In this document: one piece after another, positions 45,001 through 57,800 of the stretch
Layout of the letters: every line of letters starts with the position of its first letter
How positions within the stretch are numbered: position 1 is the stretch's first letter
NCBI GenBank assembly: GCA_026874595.1
Contig: CM049313.1
Span: forward strand, 72,904,659 to 72,968,658
Source of the DNA: Sipunculus nudus
Taxonomy: Eukaryota > Annelida > Sipuncula > Golfingiida > Sipunculidae
DNA: 64,000 nt
Reading direction: 5' to 3'
The notes under the pieces: model-generated
Seen by the model: only the letters and a program-made list of their open reading frames with translations
Database searches by the model: none
Told to the model about the DNA's origin: nothing
Translations under genes and position numbers: made by a program

Positions 45001-46498
45001 CTGAGGACCGCTCAGACTTCCACGTCGGGTCCGGATCATACGGATCACGCGCTCCCGCTACGTTACCTAGCGCTAAATCACATACAGCATCCCCGACCAC
45101 CATTGCCTCGATAGTACCGACAAAGTACGCACAGTCCACATTAATCCTAGCCGTAGGAAATTGTCTTACAGACCCGTCGAACAACCTACACTCGACCTGG
45201 TGTCCGGTGAACTGATTCGGCTCCACGTACGACTCACGTATTCCTGCCGAGGAACATCCCGAATCCCGCAGCACCCTCGCTGACTTACCATTCACCAGCC
45301 CTTCACACACAGGTAACGAGATTCCGCCTTCTGTCTGGGCAGCAAATCCTAACGACTGACTCGGACTCTCTACTTCCGGTTTCACCGCACCGACTGTCTC
45401 CGTTTCCGCCTCGACTACCGCCATTGACATAGTCTCCTGGTTCTGTTTTGGGTTATACGGGGGGCTAAAATTAGTCCTATACCTCTGCTGATCGCCAGCA
45501 GCACGCCCTACTTGAGGGGAAGACCTAGGCCTCGACCGGGCACTAGTCTTACATTCCCGCGCCTTATGTCCCAGTTCATTACATAAATAACATCTGATGC
45601 CTCCTGATGGCTTAAATGTCTGACCGCCCGGACTGCGCTCAACCTCTCGCTTCTCTCTAGGGTGAGATACCGGTTGCGCTGGACGCGGCACATTATTGCC
45701 ATAACGAGGACCTGCTGTAAGGCTGTGTACACCGTGAGCCTCCGTATAACTCTCGGCTAAGTCTACCATACTATCAAAGTCTCGACACCGTCTCTCTTTC
45801 AAAAACATAGAGAGATCCCTACTACAGCAGTTTACGAACTGCTCACACATCAACAGGTTAACTACCCCGTCGTAGTCACCTCCGACCCCTGCCATTCCTA
45901 TCCAATGGTCTAGGTATCCACTCAGTCTCACCGCAAACTGACTCGGCGTTTCGCCTCGCTCAGGCCTACAAGTCCGAAACTTGTGTCGATAACCCTCTTC
46001 GGTCATTTGGTATCGCTTTAACAAGGCTATCTTTAACTTATCGTAATCCATGGCCTCACTAACCGATAACTGTGTGTAAGTCCCTAGCGCCTTACCCCGC
46101 AGTAACGGACTCAGGTGTAACGCCCAATTCTCCCTATCATAGCCTTGACATACAGCTAATCGTTCAAATCGCTCAAGAAACGCATCTAGCTGATCGTGAG
46201 CCTCATCAAAAGGTGGAAGCTGGATTTTCGGGAATACATCCCTACTTCTCTCTTCTTTAACCCCAGAGTCAGACTTTAACCTTAGAACCTCTATTTCGTG
46301 GGCTCTAGCCTCTCGCTCGCGCTCTAATTCCCGCTGCTCACGCTCTAATTCCCGCTGTTCCTTCTCTATTTCACGTTGCCTAGCTCTTTCCTCACGTTCC
46401 TCATCCGCACGCCGTCTAGCCTCAACATAATCTTTTAAAGCCTGGTCCTTAAGCCCCAAGGCCTGTCCGCATCTAACAAGTGACTCTAACGTTTCCAT
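42065..46498 (-). CDS. Gag-Pol polyprotein, Gmr1-type (PR-INT-RT-RH)
   Basis: One 1477-aa frame. In order: coiled coil rich in E/R (about 25-75), capsid-like domain (FPKIQLPPFDEAHDQLDAFL... through about 250), zinc knuckle CYLCNELGHKAREC (about 310), protease DSGCSSAG (about 410), integrase with H-H-C-C finger (GHEAVMAGHQG ... CKSCPICQ), catalytic D/D/E (SMDLVGPI, LTDMGTQFTS, NGMVERFNG) and a GPY-type module (WKGPYTIVNRVG). Then reverse transcriptase with LDLTKGYWQIPV and YVDDVLI, and RNase H with KCDASDVGIG and TDHKPL. All catalytic residues are present. The start is the first ATG of the frame, after a 721-nt leader. Confidence 0.95.
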   Translation of the reverse strand: METLESLVRCGQALGLKDQALKDYVEARRRADEEREERARQREIEKEQRELEREQRELEREREARAHEIEVLRLKSDSGVKEERSRDVFPKIQLPPFDEAHDQLDAFLERFERLAVCQGYDRENWALHLSPLLRGKALGTYTQLSVSEAMDYDKLKIALLKRYQMTEEGYRHKFRTCRPERGETPSQFAVRLSGYLDHWIGMAGVGGDYDGVVNLLMCEQFVNCCSRDLSMFLKERRCRDFDSMVDLAESYTEAHGVHSLTAGPRYGNNVPRPAQPVSHPREKREVERSPGGQTFKPSGGIRCYLCNELGHKARECKTSARSRPRSSPQVGRAAGDQQRYRTNFSPPYNPKQNQETMSMAVVEAETETVGAVKPEVESPSQSLGFAAQTEGGISLPVCEGLVNGKSARVLRDSGCSSAGIRESYVEPNQFTGHQVECRLFDGSVRQFPTARINVDCAYFVGTIEAMVVGDAVCDLALGNVAGARDPYDPDPTWKSERSSGIVCDGVESQKEVSSAVETRSAAREKQIPTRSLNVASPVADVSPAEFLKAQEEDGSLAPYWRLAREARNDSPFRIEDGYLVRVVSDKRGDQDGSRVVVPQTLRYDVMRMGHEAVMAGHQGIDKTHDRVRTQFFWKGMYNDIAEFCKSCPICQKTIPKGKVPGATLGQMPLIDEPWRRISMDLVGPIHPASERGHRYILTVMDYATRYPEAVALKNIDTVSVADALVDIYARLGVPSEVLTDMGTQFTSDLMREVSRVLSVRQLTTTPYHPMCNGMVERFNGTLKLMLKRMCEERPRDWDRYLSAVLFVYREAPHESTGFSPFELLYGRIVRGPMRILRDLWTKRDTSVETKTTYQYVLDLQDKLSDTCALAREALNKSANRHKLLYDRGKCTRRFEAGDEVLLLLPTERNKLMVQWKGPYTIVNRVGDLDYRIKIGDKVKTFHVNMLKRYHARNEPQHILAAVAKGAPDSIHDPDGVDGETEPPVFGELNPEGIDEDAHMSLPSYARRQTERDVQVNADLGKCQRREILSLLRQYGDVFTDVPKLTNVVECSIKLSSDVPVKTRPYRVPFELRETMRTEIQEMLNLGIIEQSDSSYASPCILLRKPDGKTRFVIDYRKLNQSVVFDPEPMPDPETLFVEVAKSQFFTKLDLTKGYWQIPVSEESSDKTAFVTPDGHYQFRVMPFGLVTAGAVFTRMMRKMFSDMPNVVCYVDDVLIHAETWDEHLRTLREVLVRLECANLAAKPAKTFIGYQSLEFLGHLVGTGNLATNPVLLKRIQSTDRPKTKKALRAFLGLTGYYRKFVPNYAEIAVPLTDLTRKGQPNKLDWKPVHENAYCSLKAKLSDPPILKLPDFSKRFYLKCDASDVGIGCILMQRHEGIMHPVAYASRKLLPRERIYSTIEKESLAIVWSVQKFEMYLACRPFTIQTDHKPLKCISKSKCANKRVMRWALVLQEFRFDIEAVSGKLNHGPDFLSRLPEC

Positions 46499-47219
46499 GG
46501 TAACGCTCTAACCTAGTAAGATTCCAGTATCTAGTAATATCCGCTCTTAAAAATCCGTAAATACGTACTGTTAAAGCCAACCTAACGAACCGGCGGTATC
46601 CGTACAATAACACTACGGTAGCTCTACGCATCAAAATTCTACTTATACGGACGGACGGACGGAAGGTCGGACGAAGGGTCAGACGGATGGACGGATGGAT
46701 ATCAAGATATCAATAAACACCATGCACCTATGATTACCATGCCAATCGGGAGGGGTAAACTTACCTGTCAAGAGACCCTACCACGTGACCAATCACAAAC
46801 TAGTGTAGAAAAAATTATACCAGGGCGTATCTAACAACATCAAAAATTTTCACTCTAATCTGGGTTTATATCAACCCAATAATGATGTCCAGGTATCACT
46901 GAACTAGCATTTCTCACAAAACATGCATGTGTTCTAGCCAAATCTACAAGGTATATGCCGATCTTGAAACAATGTTGTGCTTCAGGTAATATTCTCACTG
47001 AATAAATATTAACTCCTAACAGTGGGGTAATTTCATTGTGCAAGTATACACTACAACATCAGTTTGGTGTCATTTCCAATTATTAATTCAGATCAACTCT
47101 AGTTTGAGTATATGAATGTCTGGTTTCAGTACTGTTTTCTCAGTTCAAAACTTCTGAAACTTACTGTAATTAGCCAGTTTTTTTAAGGCTAATTATATCC
47201 TGGCACGCTCGCCATACAA
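46499..47219 (-). other. Leader and primer-binding site of the Gmr1-type element
   Basis: No convincing ORF. On the element strand TGGCGAGCGTGCCAGGAT (47214-47197), five bases inside the LTR, has the TGG start of a tRNA-complementary primer site. The matching tRNA would end in G before CCA, which suits a serine tRNA, but I cannot assign it. A GGAC/GGAT-rich simple repeat lies at about 46648-46700. Confidence 0.55.
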
Positions 47220-48353
47220 TGTCACCCCTAACTTAACATGAAAACTTTACAACGGATATATCCTATAAAACAATAGGATGGGTTTACGCTCGCCACTTGA
47301 TTTCACTCATCAAGAAATTAGATCCCGGTCATTACAGGTGACATTTCCAGGTTCTTTTAAGGACGTGTATCAAAATACCAGACAATCATACACCTAGATC
47401 AATAGAAACTATGATACATCAGGTTAAATTCACAAATATAATTCAAGACAATACTTACAGAGACACCAATGTGAGTGTGTGCGTTGATGTGTCAATACGA
47501 CAGCTCTTCACATTAAAATTACAGGATATTTTACTGAGTCCATGGTTTGTATAAAAAAACCATAAAGTCCAGTTCCTTCAGAGATCTCTGGTTACTGTTT
47601 TGTGTAGAATCTAGCGTATGGATAGTACCATATAGATCTAGTCTTTCTGAGTTTAGTGATCTTCAACTGATCTTGCTTGTCTGCGACCCGGGTATGTTTA
47701 CGTTCACATGAATGCAATAGAGCCCTTTGTTTACGAGGAGCTTAGAGTCCTTGACCTTGCTCTTGTAGCAATGGTTTCTCGGCTTACGGCGGTTATGTAT
47801 CTAGGTCAAGCTGAACTAGGTCGGCAGGTGACAAACGCTCTCTCACTTTATCGCCAATACGAAGCTCTGTCGGCAGCACGGCTGAGTTCTCATGAGCTGG
47901 GTCTTTGCCTCATGTAGAAGCTTGCTTCTATGCCGTTCCTGGCGTTTCAATGTTCGTGCGTGCGTGCTGCCACCTCAAGCTTCAAGACCCAACTGAAGGC
48001 AGCTTCCAGCGTCTCTCCCTGAACTCTGACGTCACAATCGTCGTCACAATACGACGATCCGGTTCTCTGATTGGCTTATTTCTCAAGTGTCCCATATAAG
48101 GATATATGTGACCTAGTTTGACTGTTAGCGTCACCATGGCGACCCACATACCAATGTAATAATACACACGACGTGACACGGATAAATCAGCTGATAGCCG
48201 ATGGGATTTCATACAAGAATACACAATATATATATACAATCAAGACCTGTCAACGCTTTAGGATGACGCTTCACGTCAATATCAATAGAGAACAGACTTC
48301 GTTAAACTATGATACAAAACACCGTACATATTGTCACCTATTGTCTGGTGACA
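47220..48353 (-). repeat. 5' LTR of the Gmr1-type element
   Basis: Partner of 40711-41844, the same length. The same CRE (48027-48034), inverted CCAAT box and CArG box (48092-48101) are kept. As the 5' LTR it would contain the promoter for the gag-pol message. Confidence 0.93.
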
Positions 48354-48699
48354 TCCATCATTGCCACTTTACAGTCCTGTGAGCATTAAAGTCAAACCTA
48401 ATTGACAGATTTCTTCCATAATATGCACATGCAACAGATTTGAGCTTAAGGATGAAGTTTTTTAAAAAAAAAAAAAAAATGGGTCATGACCTTTACTTTG
48501 AGAGTGGCCTTGACCTTAAAGATTTCCATATTTTTTTAAAACAATGTTTTTAAAACAAACAAAACATTGTTTCTCAAGAGGATAGATGTATCTTTCTAAA
48601 TATCAAAATGAAAGATGTCAGATGAAAGAATTTGAAAACCTGACCTTGGTTTTCAAGGTCAAATCTGACGAAACGTAGGATTTTTGTGAACCCGATAAC

Positions 48700-51600
48700 C
48701 TTTGAATAACTGCTTTTCTTTTCTTCAAATCTAATACGCGAATTGACTCCACCAGGTGTCGGTATATGCGTCTGACGAAGGGTGGTATGCCTTAATTGTC
48801 TGGGTATCTATGGCGTCTGCGATGTCAAGAAATTTCTAGTTTAAATTCATCATTAGTCAGCAGCCTGTAAAAAAGACGTAAAATACTAAACATCTTTATT
48901 AGTTACACAAAGCAAAATCTCCAAACTTTCTTGATGTTTTTTATTGAACTTTTGTGGAAAGATGTGAAGTTGGCACTTGTTTAATTAAATTGAATTTCAG
49001 TGAATAAATGTGGAATGCCGGGATATAATTCGATGAACGTTTAAGGCAGGTTTGGATAAGGGTACAGGTTTTGGCAGACTTATGCGCTTTGTGAGTGCTT
49101 TTTAGTTGTATACATATATAGGGCCTGGCGTTCCCAGGCACCCTGGACTGCTGTCCCCACGGACTCTCTTGTGTATGAATTCCTGGTTGAGATTAGACAC
49201 GACATTGCAATAAAACAATGCTCTATAATATAAAAAAAATAGTTTGTTTATAGAAACTTTATAAGCTATAAAAAGAGGTCGTTTTATACGTGAGAAATTA
49301 AATCGTTGTGGATGAGAGAGAGAGAGAGAAAGGGAGAGAGAGAAGAAGAAGAAAAAAAAGAAGAAGAAGAAGAGGAAATAAGAAGATAAAGGAGAGAGTA
49401 TGTGGAAAGGAATAAGATTATGCAAACTCTGCTGTATACTGTTAGAGTTTACAGTCATTACACCAAATAAGATTATTCACATTGAATCCTTAGGGTTTAA
49501 AGAGTAATGTCCCATTTTAAAACATGTAATCGAAATTAACCTCTTCCCTATATTTTATTTTACTAAAGCAGTTACAGACCAGTTTTAACAAACAACCATT
49601 TGTTTAATCAACAAAACGTGTTTATTTAAGATATAAGTAGAAGGAGAAATGATTATGTACGATAATTCTGAAAACATTTGTATGTATTTGATAGTCAAAT
49701 ACACACCTGTTGCCAGTTGTGAGGCAAATTGCGTGTTTTGTCACAATTAAAATTTTGCTTAAATCTTTAAATATTCAAATCACAACAAACATGACCTATA
49801 GCAGATATAAACGAGGATATTGTGAAGATTCAAGATATGTTTCATATGTACGTGTCATAAAAACTAAACTTTAATTGAATATAGGTTTAAAAGCTAAATA
49901 AATGTAGTTCGACGATACTCAGACCCTGTCTTGGTATACAGTGGATATAGAGGCTCAGAGAGGCAGCTCTGGTTGGCCTGATTTATCAATGACATTTGAT
50001 CTCAAGCTCCTGAAGGGATCAGGTCTCTTATCTCACTGGATAAAAAAAATCTAAAACGAACAAACAAACAAGGGCGTGAATTTATCTTCCATGGCTGGGG
50101 GGGGGGGGGGGACTCGCACACACACACACACAAACATACGCGGGTAAACAAACCCGCGAGGACTTTAACATTGCACATTCTTGGACCAGCAGTTTCACTA
50201 CAGTGAGGAAGAAGTTCTACTGAGATGAAAAATAGTAAAAGACGCAGGTATCATCGCACACTTTTTTTTAAGAAAAAGGCTGGTAAGACGCGAGAACGAT
50301 GCGTTGACTTTGCGCATAATTTGCGAGATCAACATGCGAGTACGTTCATGTGCATATTGCACTTTTATGTCATGTCTTCATGTCGGAGCAAGGACAACAC
50401 GAATAAGCATATAAAGCACACTAAGATAACCACTTTTAATATATCAACTAGGACCGGCTTACATCCCACACACACATTTCCAACCATCGCGCAAAGCTCT
50501 CAATAGATGGCGCTAATACACACACACACGCACACACACAAATTTCAAGCGAAACGTTCCTTATGAGGATTTGCAAGAACTTCCCCAGCATAATTCTCCC
50601 CGCTTTTTCAAAGCTTTAACAGCTTTTTGTTTGCGAGGACAAGTGTGCTCTTCATGAGGATTTGCAAGAATCTTCCCAAGCATAATTTCCCCAGCTTTTT
50701 TAATGTTTTAACTGCTTTTCGTTTGCAAGTGCCCGTGTGCAAGTTCTCACAGGAAAAAAGTCCTCGCGCGTTTCGTGTTGCAGTCAATATCGTGTCCTCT
50801 TATTATACATTCAACCTTCCTTATAATGAGACAGATTTACATGTCGCTAATTGATCGAAATTGTTATCAAAAGCGATTGACAAACTATTTTGGTGGAGTA
50901 CGGTATATATCCCCATTTCCCCCAATAAGGACGCCCCTAGATGTCCTTGGAGGATGTATTTTAGATACGTGTAAAATAGCTTGTACATATTACAGATTTG
51001 CTGTACACAATTTCCTGGATAACCCCTCCAGGCTCGATTGCCACTATAGTGGAGATGAAAAGATAATCCTTAATATGCATGACAAGTTACTTAGTGTGTT
51101 GTATAATTGAATGATGTGAGGAGTTGAAGAGGTGATTTTCTAGCTTGATTCTGGTTAAATAAGACAAGTGGACCATACTTATATATGAGAGTCGAACTTC
51201 TAGGTGCTACAAAGGTTGCTTTTTTTTTAAATGAATTCCGGAAGAAAAATATATGACAGTTGTAGAGGTAATTCTACATGTCAAATTGATGACTGGGTGA
51301 TTCAGAAAGGTTGTGTGGATTTTTTATAGATATAGATAGATATTGGGAACAGCGGTACCGAGGAATAAAGGGCTGACCTCGTCTGGGGCCTTTATGGACT
51401 ATTACCAAGTAATATATTTGCACCTCCTACGTTAGAGAGTGTACCATGATGTCAGATCAACGTTGACCCTCCTGTTTCAATCAGAATGCGTGCTGAACCG
51501 CGTTTCAACGAGGAAAAATACCTTTGCGTGTCATACCTTCCAAACCATGTAGCTTAGCTTCTTAATCGAAGTCTATTGCGAAACACGTAATGAATGTGTA

Positions 51601-51818
51601 TCAATTAGTCAACGTCTATCTGTAGGCTTTGTGAGGTTAACGGTCAAGGTTTAATCCATACCTCCCTTGAGTCTGTATTAATTTTTATCTGCATGTCCTA
51701 TTATGATACCGCTCGTATTGTTAAGTCAAATTCAATAACCAGCGTAGGTCTGAGATAAGGCCCGGCAGGGGTTTACACTCCGGGGTTTTGTATATAGTTC
51801 GTTTCTGAGGAGTCAGTC
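48700..51818. other. Intergenic stretch upstream of hexosaminidase gene 2
   Basis: No gene recognised. It holds an A/G-rich purine tract (about 49313-49396), a G tract at about 50097-50111, AC runs near 50115 and 50520, a two-copy tandem repeat at 50555-50740 (period 91 bp, ATGAGGATTTGCAAGAA), and a copy of the GGGTGATTCAGAAA end motif near 51297. Confidence 0.5.
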
Positions 51819-51870
51819 ATGGTCGCTACACGGGACACGCTCAGCCTTGTAGCTTTACTGTGCATCACAG
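51819..51870 (+). CDS. Hexosaminidase gene 2, exon 1 (signal peptide)
   Basis: ATG at 51819, 17 codons plus one base, strong donor GTAAGA at 51871, phase 1. The next exon starts with GT completing a glycine codon, as in gene 1. It is placed by this agreement and by its signal-peptide character. Confidence 0.65.
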
Positions 51871-54800
51871 GTAAGAACAAATATCACACGAACTTGAGCC
51901 TTTGTGATTTTTCATGAGTAAGGTTGTATATTTGCATCTGACACGTGTTCCAGGCTCCTGTTAACAGTGACAAAGCCTGGGGCGTCAATACGGGGGGGGG
52001 GGTATATATATTTCTCCACTTCTTGGCAAGGGGGTGGTCTGGTCAATGTAATCATCCCCCTGCTATTTAGAGAAAAAAAATCTATATGGTATAAATGAAA
52101 AATATTAGGAATTAGAATTAAAGATTTTGGTTCCATGTCAGAATTTTATATGAAACATGAAACGTTATTTATTTAAACCAGTTCAAATATCAAACAAATT
52201 TACCTGTTGCAATCTGTTGTACGAAACTACGTAGTAGTAAAATATGACAAAATCTGATTCCTCCAAATTTTACTTTGTTGTATTCCACAGAGCATCCGAT
52301 GTTCCGGACATCCAAATATATATATATATATGAGGGGGAACTATTGTAAGTTAATTATTTAACCAGAAAATATCAGTGGCCAGCTTTAAAAATATAAGTG
52401 TAATTTGCATTCAGCCTGTTGGATCAGAGGAAGTTAGGGGCCTTAGCATATATCTTAAGTGAATTCTAACTGACATCGGTAGTCAACCGTTTGTGATAAC
52501 AAAGCTTATTAATCTTGACGCGTACCACTCTGTGACAGAATTAGACCAGAGTTTTGTTTGTTTCTGCCGGTCTGATCGCCATAACAGCGAGAGACATCTA
52601 TAACATAAAGTGCGTTGCCAAGGGGGTGCCGCAGGGGGGCGACCCCCTTACCCCCCCCCCCCCCAACCCAACTTGCAACGATATACGATTACTATTTCTC
52701 CGGTTCCACGCACTTAATATCAGATTTAGAAAAGCAAATTGTGAAATTAATGCTTAGAACATAAACATCCGGCGTCCCTATTCCCTCCCCTAAACGTTGT
52801 TGGTTTGATAGGCAGATCTTCCCTGTATAAGATGGCGGATCAGCAGGGGGCGCTGATCCTGGGTCGGCATATTTTTTAATATGCAATGTAAAGAGAACAT
52901 TTTGAGACAGCTTTTCCCGAAGATTATGCGGATTTTCTTTTCCGCTACTAATATTCTCATATATATCTTTAAGGGGGTGAGGGTTAACGTTTTAATATTT
53001 ATATTCCTTTAAATTTCGGATAAAAACTGGAACGTATATATAAATTGTAACATGTTGATGTCAATGGTGAAAACGCGCATCTATATTTATATCTTGCAAA
53101 CTATTTAAAATGGGGTAAAATAATTGATATTTATAAACTTTTTTATGTTAAAATTGTGTTTTACCGGCCTCGGCGCTCAGGCAGGGCACATGACACAGCT
53201 GAGCATTGATCGTGAGTTAAAATATCAGCCAAAGAGCCCTGAGATTTTGCATTGCACTGGACCTAGAATGTAATGTTATCTTAGCATGGCAATTCAGATG
53301 CCTGTTTATTAAGATCCATAATTTATGAATTAAAAGCAATAAACTGTAGATAACACAATAAACTTATTGCTAGGAAATAAAACAGCAATATGAAAATTGA
53401 AAATCCGCTACTGGTATACGCAGCTAATATAACGTATCTATAGGTGCTCTATTATTTGATACAAAATGTCACAACATTACACCGTAATACACAGTCATGC
53501 CGACACAAAGGGAACAAAGGAAATATAACGTCACCCATTGTACTCATATCTTCTGTACTTAAACCGTATCACCTGCCAATCATAGTTAGAGTGCCTTCAG
53601 GACTGGAGCGATAAGTTTTTGATTTATCGGCAAACTGTACATGCGGGTCTGACCAGACATTTCAAAGCAACTTAATTTTAGTCGAAGTATTTATCCTTTT
53701 TACTCTCCTCTTCATGACAATGTGGTACTCTTATTATCACCCAGCCATGTATATATTGCTGCCAATTTAGTTTAACAAACAACCTGTAATGAAAGTATTA
53801 ATTTTATCGATAGTCAGATGCCAAATCCGGGACTATAATCGAAATTCACATTTTTCTCCATATTGTTAGTCCGACACCAGCCCTGATTTTATCGATAATT
53901 GATTATTGAACCACGGCAGATAATCGATGTTCGCGATTCTCCCGGTAGCCAGCCGTAGCTACCTTTTAAACAGAAATATTCTCCCAACTTACGTTTAACG
54001 AGGGCTCAGGAAGATTATCAGTACTTTGTCAGAACATTACGTCATCAAGTAAAGATTCCCTGCACACAATTCAAGTCTGCATACTGTATCTCAGTTGTTG
54101 GGGTTGACACCTACTGTTGACGCTGTTACAGAACTGTATTGCCAGCTCGTATGTTTGTTCGTGGAAGTTATCAGAAGTGTATTGTTTTCATAATTTTGTT
54201 GATCGGCCAAAAAAGGTATTTTTTCTTTCAGAAATCAGTGCGGGCGGGCGATATTTTTACCTTTTTTATAAGTTTTTAAGAATGTCATAGGATCAGGGAA
54301 AAGCATGAAAATAACAGAATGTTTTTTTTTCTAAAAAGGTAAAAGCACTACATAACAAAAGAAATCTGATCCAAATTGTATTATTTTATCTTCTTGAAAG
54401 ATGAAAATAAAAAATTATTTTGTTATGGGGGGGGGGGGGGGGGGGGGCAAATGACATACAGTGAGTTCATATTTTGTTTTCATATTTCTCTTGAAACTTA
54501 GACCGATACAATGATTACAAGAGAAGAAATATGGCACCCAAGGAATAAACATAGGAGAGAGTCAGTCAACATCGTCTTTCATTTAAAGTCAGCTGATCAG
54601 CTGCCCTGTTTTATTCATAGAATTTATCTTATTTTAAGCTTACTCTGTTACAAAGAACTGTGGGTAATCCTGTCATGAAAAGTTAATATAATACCCGGAT
54701 GTATGAGCTCGTTTATAGATTAGACTGGTAGCCCGCTCTATTATGGCACTGCTGCTCTAGGCCAGTCATAGAGACGGGCGTACAACGCCATCTTCAGGAC

Positions 54801-57800
54801 TCCTGGCAGACTGGTTCCAACTCAAATATGATTGATATATATATAATAAAAATAAGCATTTCGTTGGCTCAGAGAAGTTGTCAAAAGTTGGCTGTACATT
54901 TCGTGTAACATTTGTGATTAGATTAATAGATATTGATAATAAACCAATGCCGAGTACAGTGGAATATCAAATATCCAGTATATCGTATCATCTATACATA
55001 CATCAGTCAACAACTCATTTTTCAATATTTGGAAACTATAAGTAACTAAAGAAAGTAATTTTATAAGAAATCTTCATGAATAACTAGTCAAGATCGCGTG
55101 AACGTCTATGACAATCGGTATGATCGTGCAGACTGGAGTTGGAACCAGTCAACAGGTAGGTCAGGAGTTGCAACTGGGAGTACTTAAGATGGCGTTGTAC
55201 GCCTGTCTCTATGCTTGGCTGAGGGCCTGAATAGAGTAGGGTACCAGTCTAGTTTATAGATCTGTAAGCAGCTAGTTAACACTGTACAGGTGCCCATGTT
55301 GAAAACCAGAAAAAACGGAGGTAGTTTATTTAGACATATGCAAAAGGCAAAAAGGCAGCTGTTCTTGGTGAGAACATATGAAGCAACGCAATACTCTGCC
55401 ATTTGCAAACTGGTTCGTTTGATTTGCCACGACAAGTCCATTACGGCCATTTAAGCGGGGGCCCCGCTGTCATAGACACGTGTACATAAACCAAACGGAC
55501 AGCCTGCATGTGTACTATGGGATCGACGCTATAGTGGTGTGACATGAGAATAACTCGACTCGACGGATACCACATTTATTCTGTTCAATACCAGAAAACA
55601 CAGATTCAGTATCAGACACGAAAACAACAGAAAACAGTAATTCAAGTACGGAATGTAGTAACTCCACTACATCCCCCGGGTCTTTACATTGACCTCAACC
55701 TAGTATTAGCAGTGATATAAATCAAGATCAAACAGAGACAGTTTTCACAACAATCACATATCAGTACTCATATACATGATCTGACAAGTCACAGACTATT
55801 TTTAAGTTTACAAGGTGGGGAATACACATAAATATGATTTGCTAAACCGAGACATATAGGAGACTTCACAATTACCTTCTGTTGTGTGTTTAACTGACTG
55901 CAACATATAAACGTCTGATTCTTACATTAAAATGGAATGATACAGGCACTATCATGGTAAATTAACACAGTAGTCCTTCAAATAACTTGGAAGATTTACA
56001 TGACGTTTTGGTCTGACAGAAATGGATGGGTCCTTAGCTGACTGAACACTTGCATCGGCCAGCGATGCCGTGTCGTTTTCTTTTGCCTCATCCACGACTC
56101 CTCCATCTACCCGTTGTTCATGCTCGCTGGGTTTTGTTTCGGCATTTATCCGCTTGAAGTGGCTACTGTTTCGTGCTTTGACCTCACTGCCTTTTTGTGC
56201 GATGATCATAGATCCTTTTTTGGAAACCACCTCAAATGGTTCAGGATGGAAGTTTGGGATTGTTTTTCCTTTTGTTGTTACGTTTTTTAACAGAACCGTG
56301 TCTCCAACCGTGACTTTTGCCCCCTTGATGTTTCGTGTATGTTCAGCGTTTTGTTTCATTCTGGATTTTGATTCGCGGTCTTTCGTTCTCATCTCAGTGT
56401 CATCTATCTGTTTGGATATTTCTGGTAATTTCGTTTTCAATGGGTAACCATTGAGTACAGTGGCTGGTGCACGTCCAGTGCTCCCATGAGGTGTGGCTCT
56501 GTAGCTGCGTAAGAATTTAAAGAGCTCCTGTTTCCATGGTTTCTCTTCGACTTGTGCACATTTGCATACTTTGCCTATGGACCTCATGAATCTTTCCGCA
56601 GTGCCGTGAGCTTCAGGCCAGTATGGGGTTATGCGGCGATGCTGAAATCCTGTGTATTCTGCGTACTGTTTGAATAGTTCACTTTGGAATGGTGGTCCAT
56701 TGTCTGTTTTCAGGATTTCTGGTATTCCACGGGAGGAGAAAAGTTTATCAAATAAAGGAATGATAGTTGTGGCAGCTAGACTGGTAACAATTTCAACCTC
56801 TGGAAACCGGCTATATTCATCCATGATTACTAGAAGATAGTGTCCTGAAGGGAGTGGACCATAAAGGTCTGCACATAACTGAGTCCATGGTCTCTCTGGA
56901 AGTTCAGTCATTTTCAGGGGTTCTCTGGGTTGTGAAACAGAGTTAGAATGGCATGCTGTACAATCACTGATTTCCTCTGTTACTTTAACATCAATCCCTG
57001 GGAACCAAACTTTTTCACGCAGGAGAGCCTTGGTGCGGTTTATTCCCTGATGTCCTTCATGCGCTAGCTTAACTGCTCTCTGATGCATGCTGGTAGGAAG
57101 AACAATGAGATTACCTTTTAGTAATATGCCGTCCGCGGTAACATCAAGTTCCTTGCTTACTGACTGCAATGATTTAAGGATCTTAAGATCAACACCTGGT
57201 TTCTGAGACAGTCCTTTATCTACTAAGAACCAACGCTGTTTCTGTAAGAGTTCTTTTGCAAGCTCGAGGGTCTCATCATGTCTGGTGGCTTGTACTACCT
57301 CGCGATTCATTGCCTTTGGGATGGCATGCTGAGCTATAAAGTTTATGTAATCCTCTGCGATGGATTCTTCATGGCTGATGGGGCATGTGGAGTCACTAGG
57401 ATGTCTAGAGAGGTAGTCCGCCGGGTTATTTGCACCTTTCTTGTATTTGATGGTTATGTTATATGGTTGTAATCGCAATGACCATCTCTCGAGACGCATT
57501 GTCAATCTAGCATTTGGTTTGCCGTATATGCTCAAGAGGGGCTGATGATCGGTTATGACAGTGACATGGTTGCCAAACACATACAAATGGAAATGTTCAA
57601 ATGCCCATATCACAGCAAGAGCTTCGCGTTCTACTTGAGCGTATCGTTGTTCTGTCTGAGTCAACGAGCGACTTCCATATGCGACAAACTTGGTTTGGTT
57701 TTTGTTGTCTTGCTGAACTAGAATAGCCCCAAGACCAACTGGAGAGGCGTCTACGATTAGTTCAGTTTCAAGATTTGCATCAAAGTAGGCCAAGACAGGT

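Larger units (their letters stand above)
40711..48353 (-). mobile_element. Intact Gmr1-type Ty3/gypsy LTR retrotransposon
   Basis: On the minus strand: 5' LTR 48353-47220, primer-binding site, leader, one gag-pol ORF (46498-42065), polypurine tract, 3' LTR 41844-40711. Both LTRs are 1134 bp and begin TGTCACC and end GGTGACA; I find five differences. The flanks CCCAT (40706-40710) and TCCAT (48354-48358) fit a 5-bp target duplication with one change. Integrase comes before reverse transcriptase, the arrangement known from the Gmr1 clade. It appears young and coding-complete. Confidence 0.93.

Noticed and set aside
43503-46260. Several plus-strand ORFs of 60-85 residues
   Set aside because: Shadows of the intact Gmr1-type gag-pol frame.
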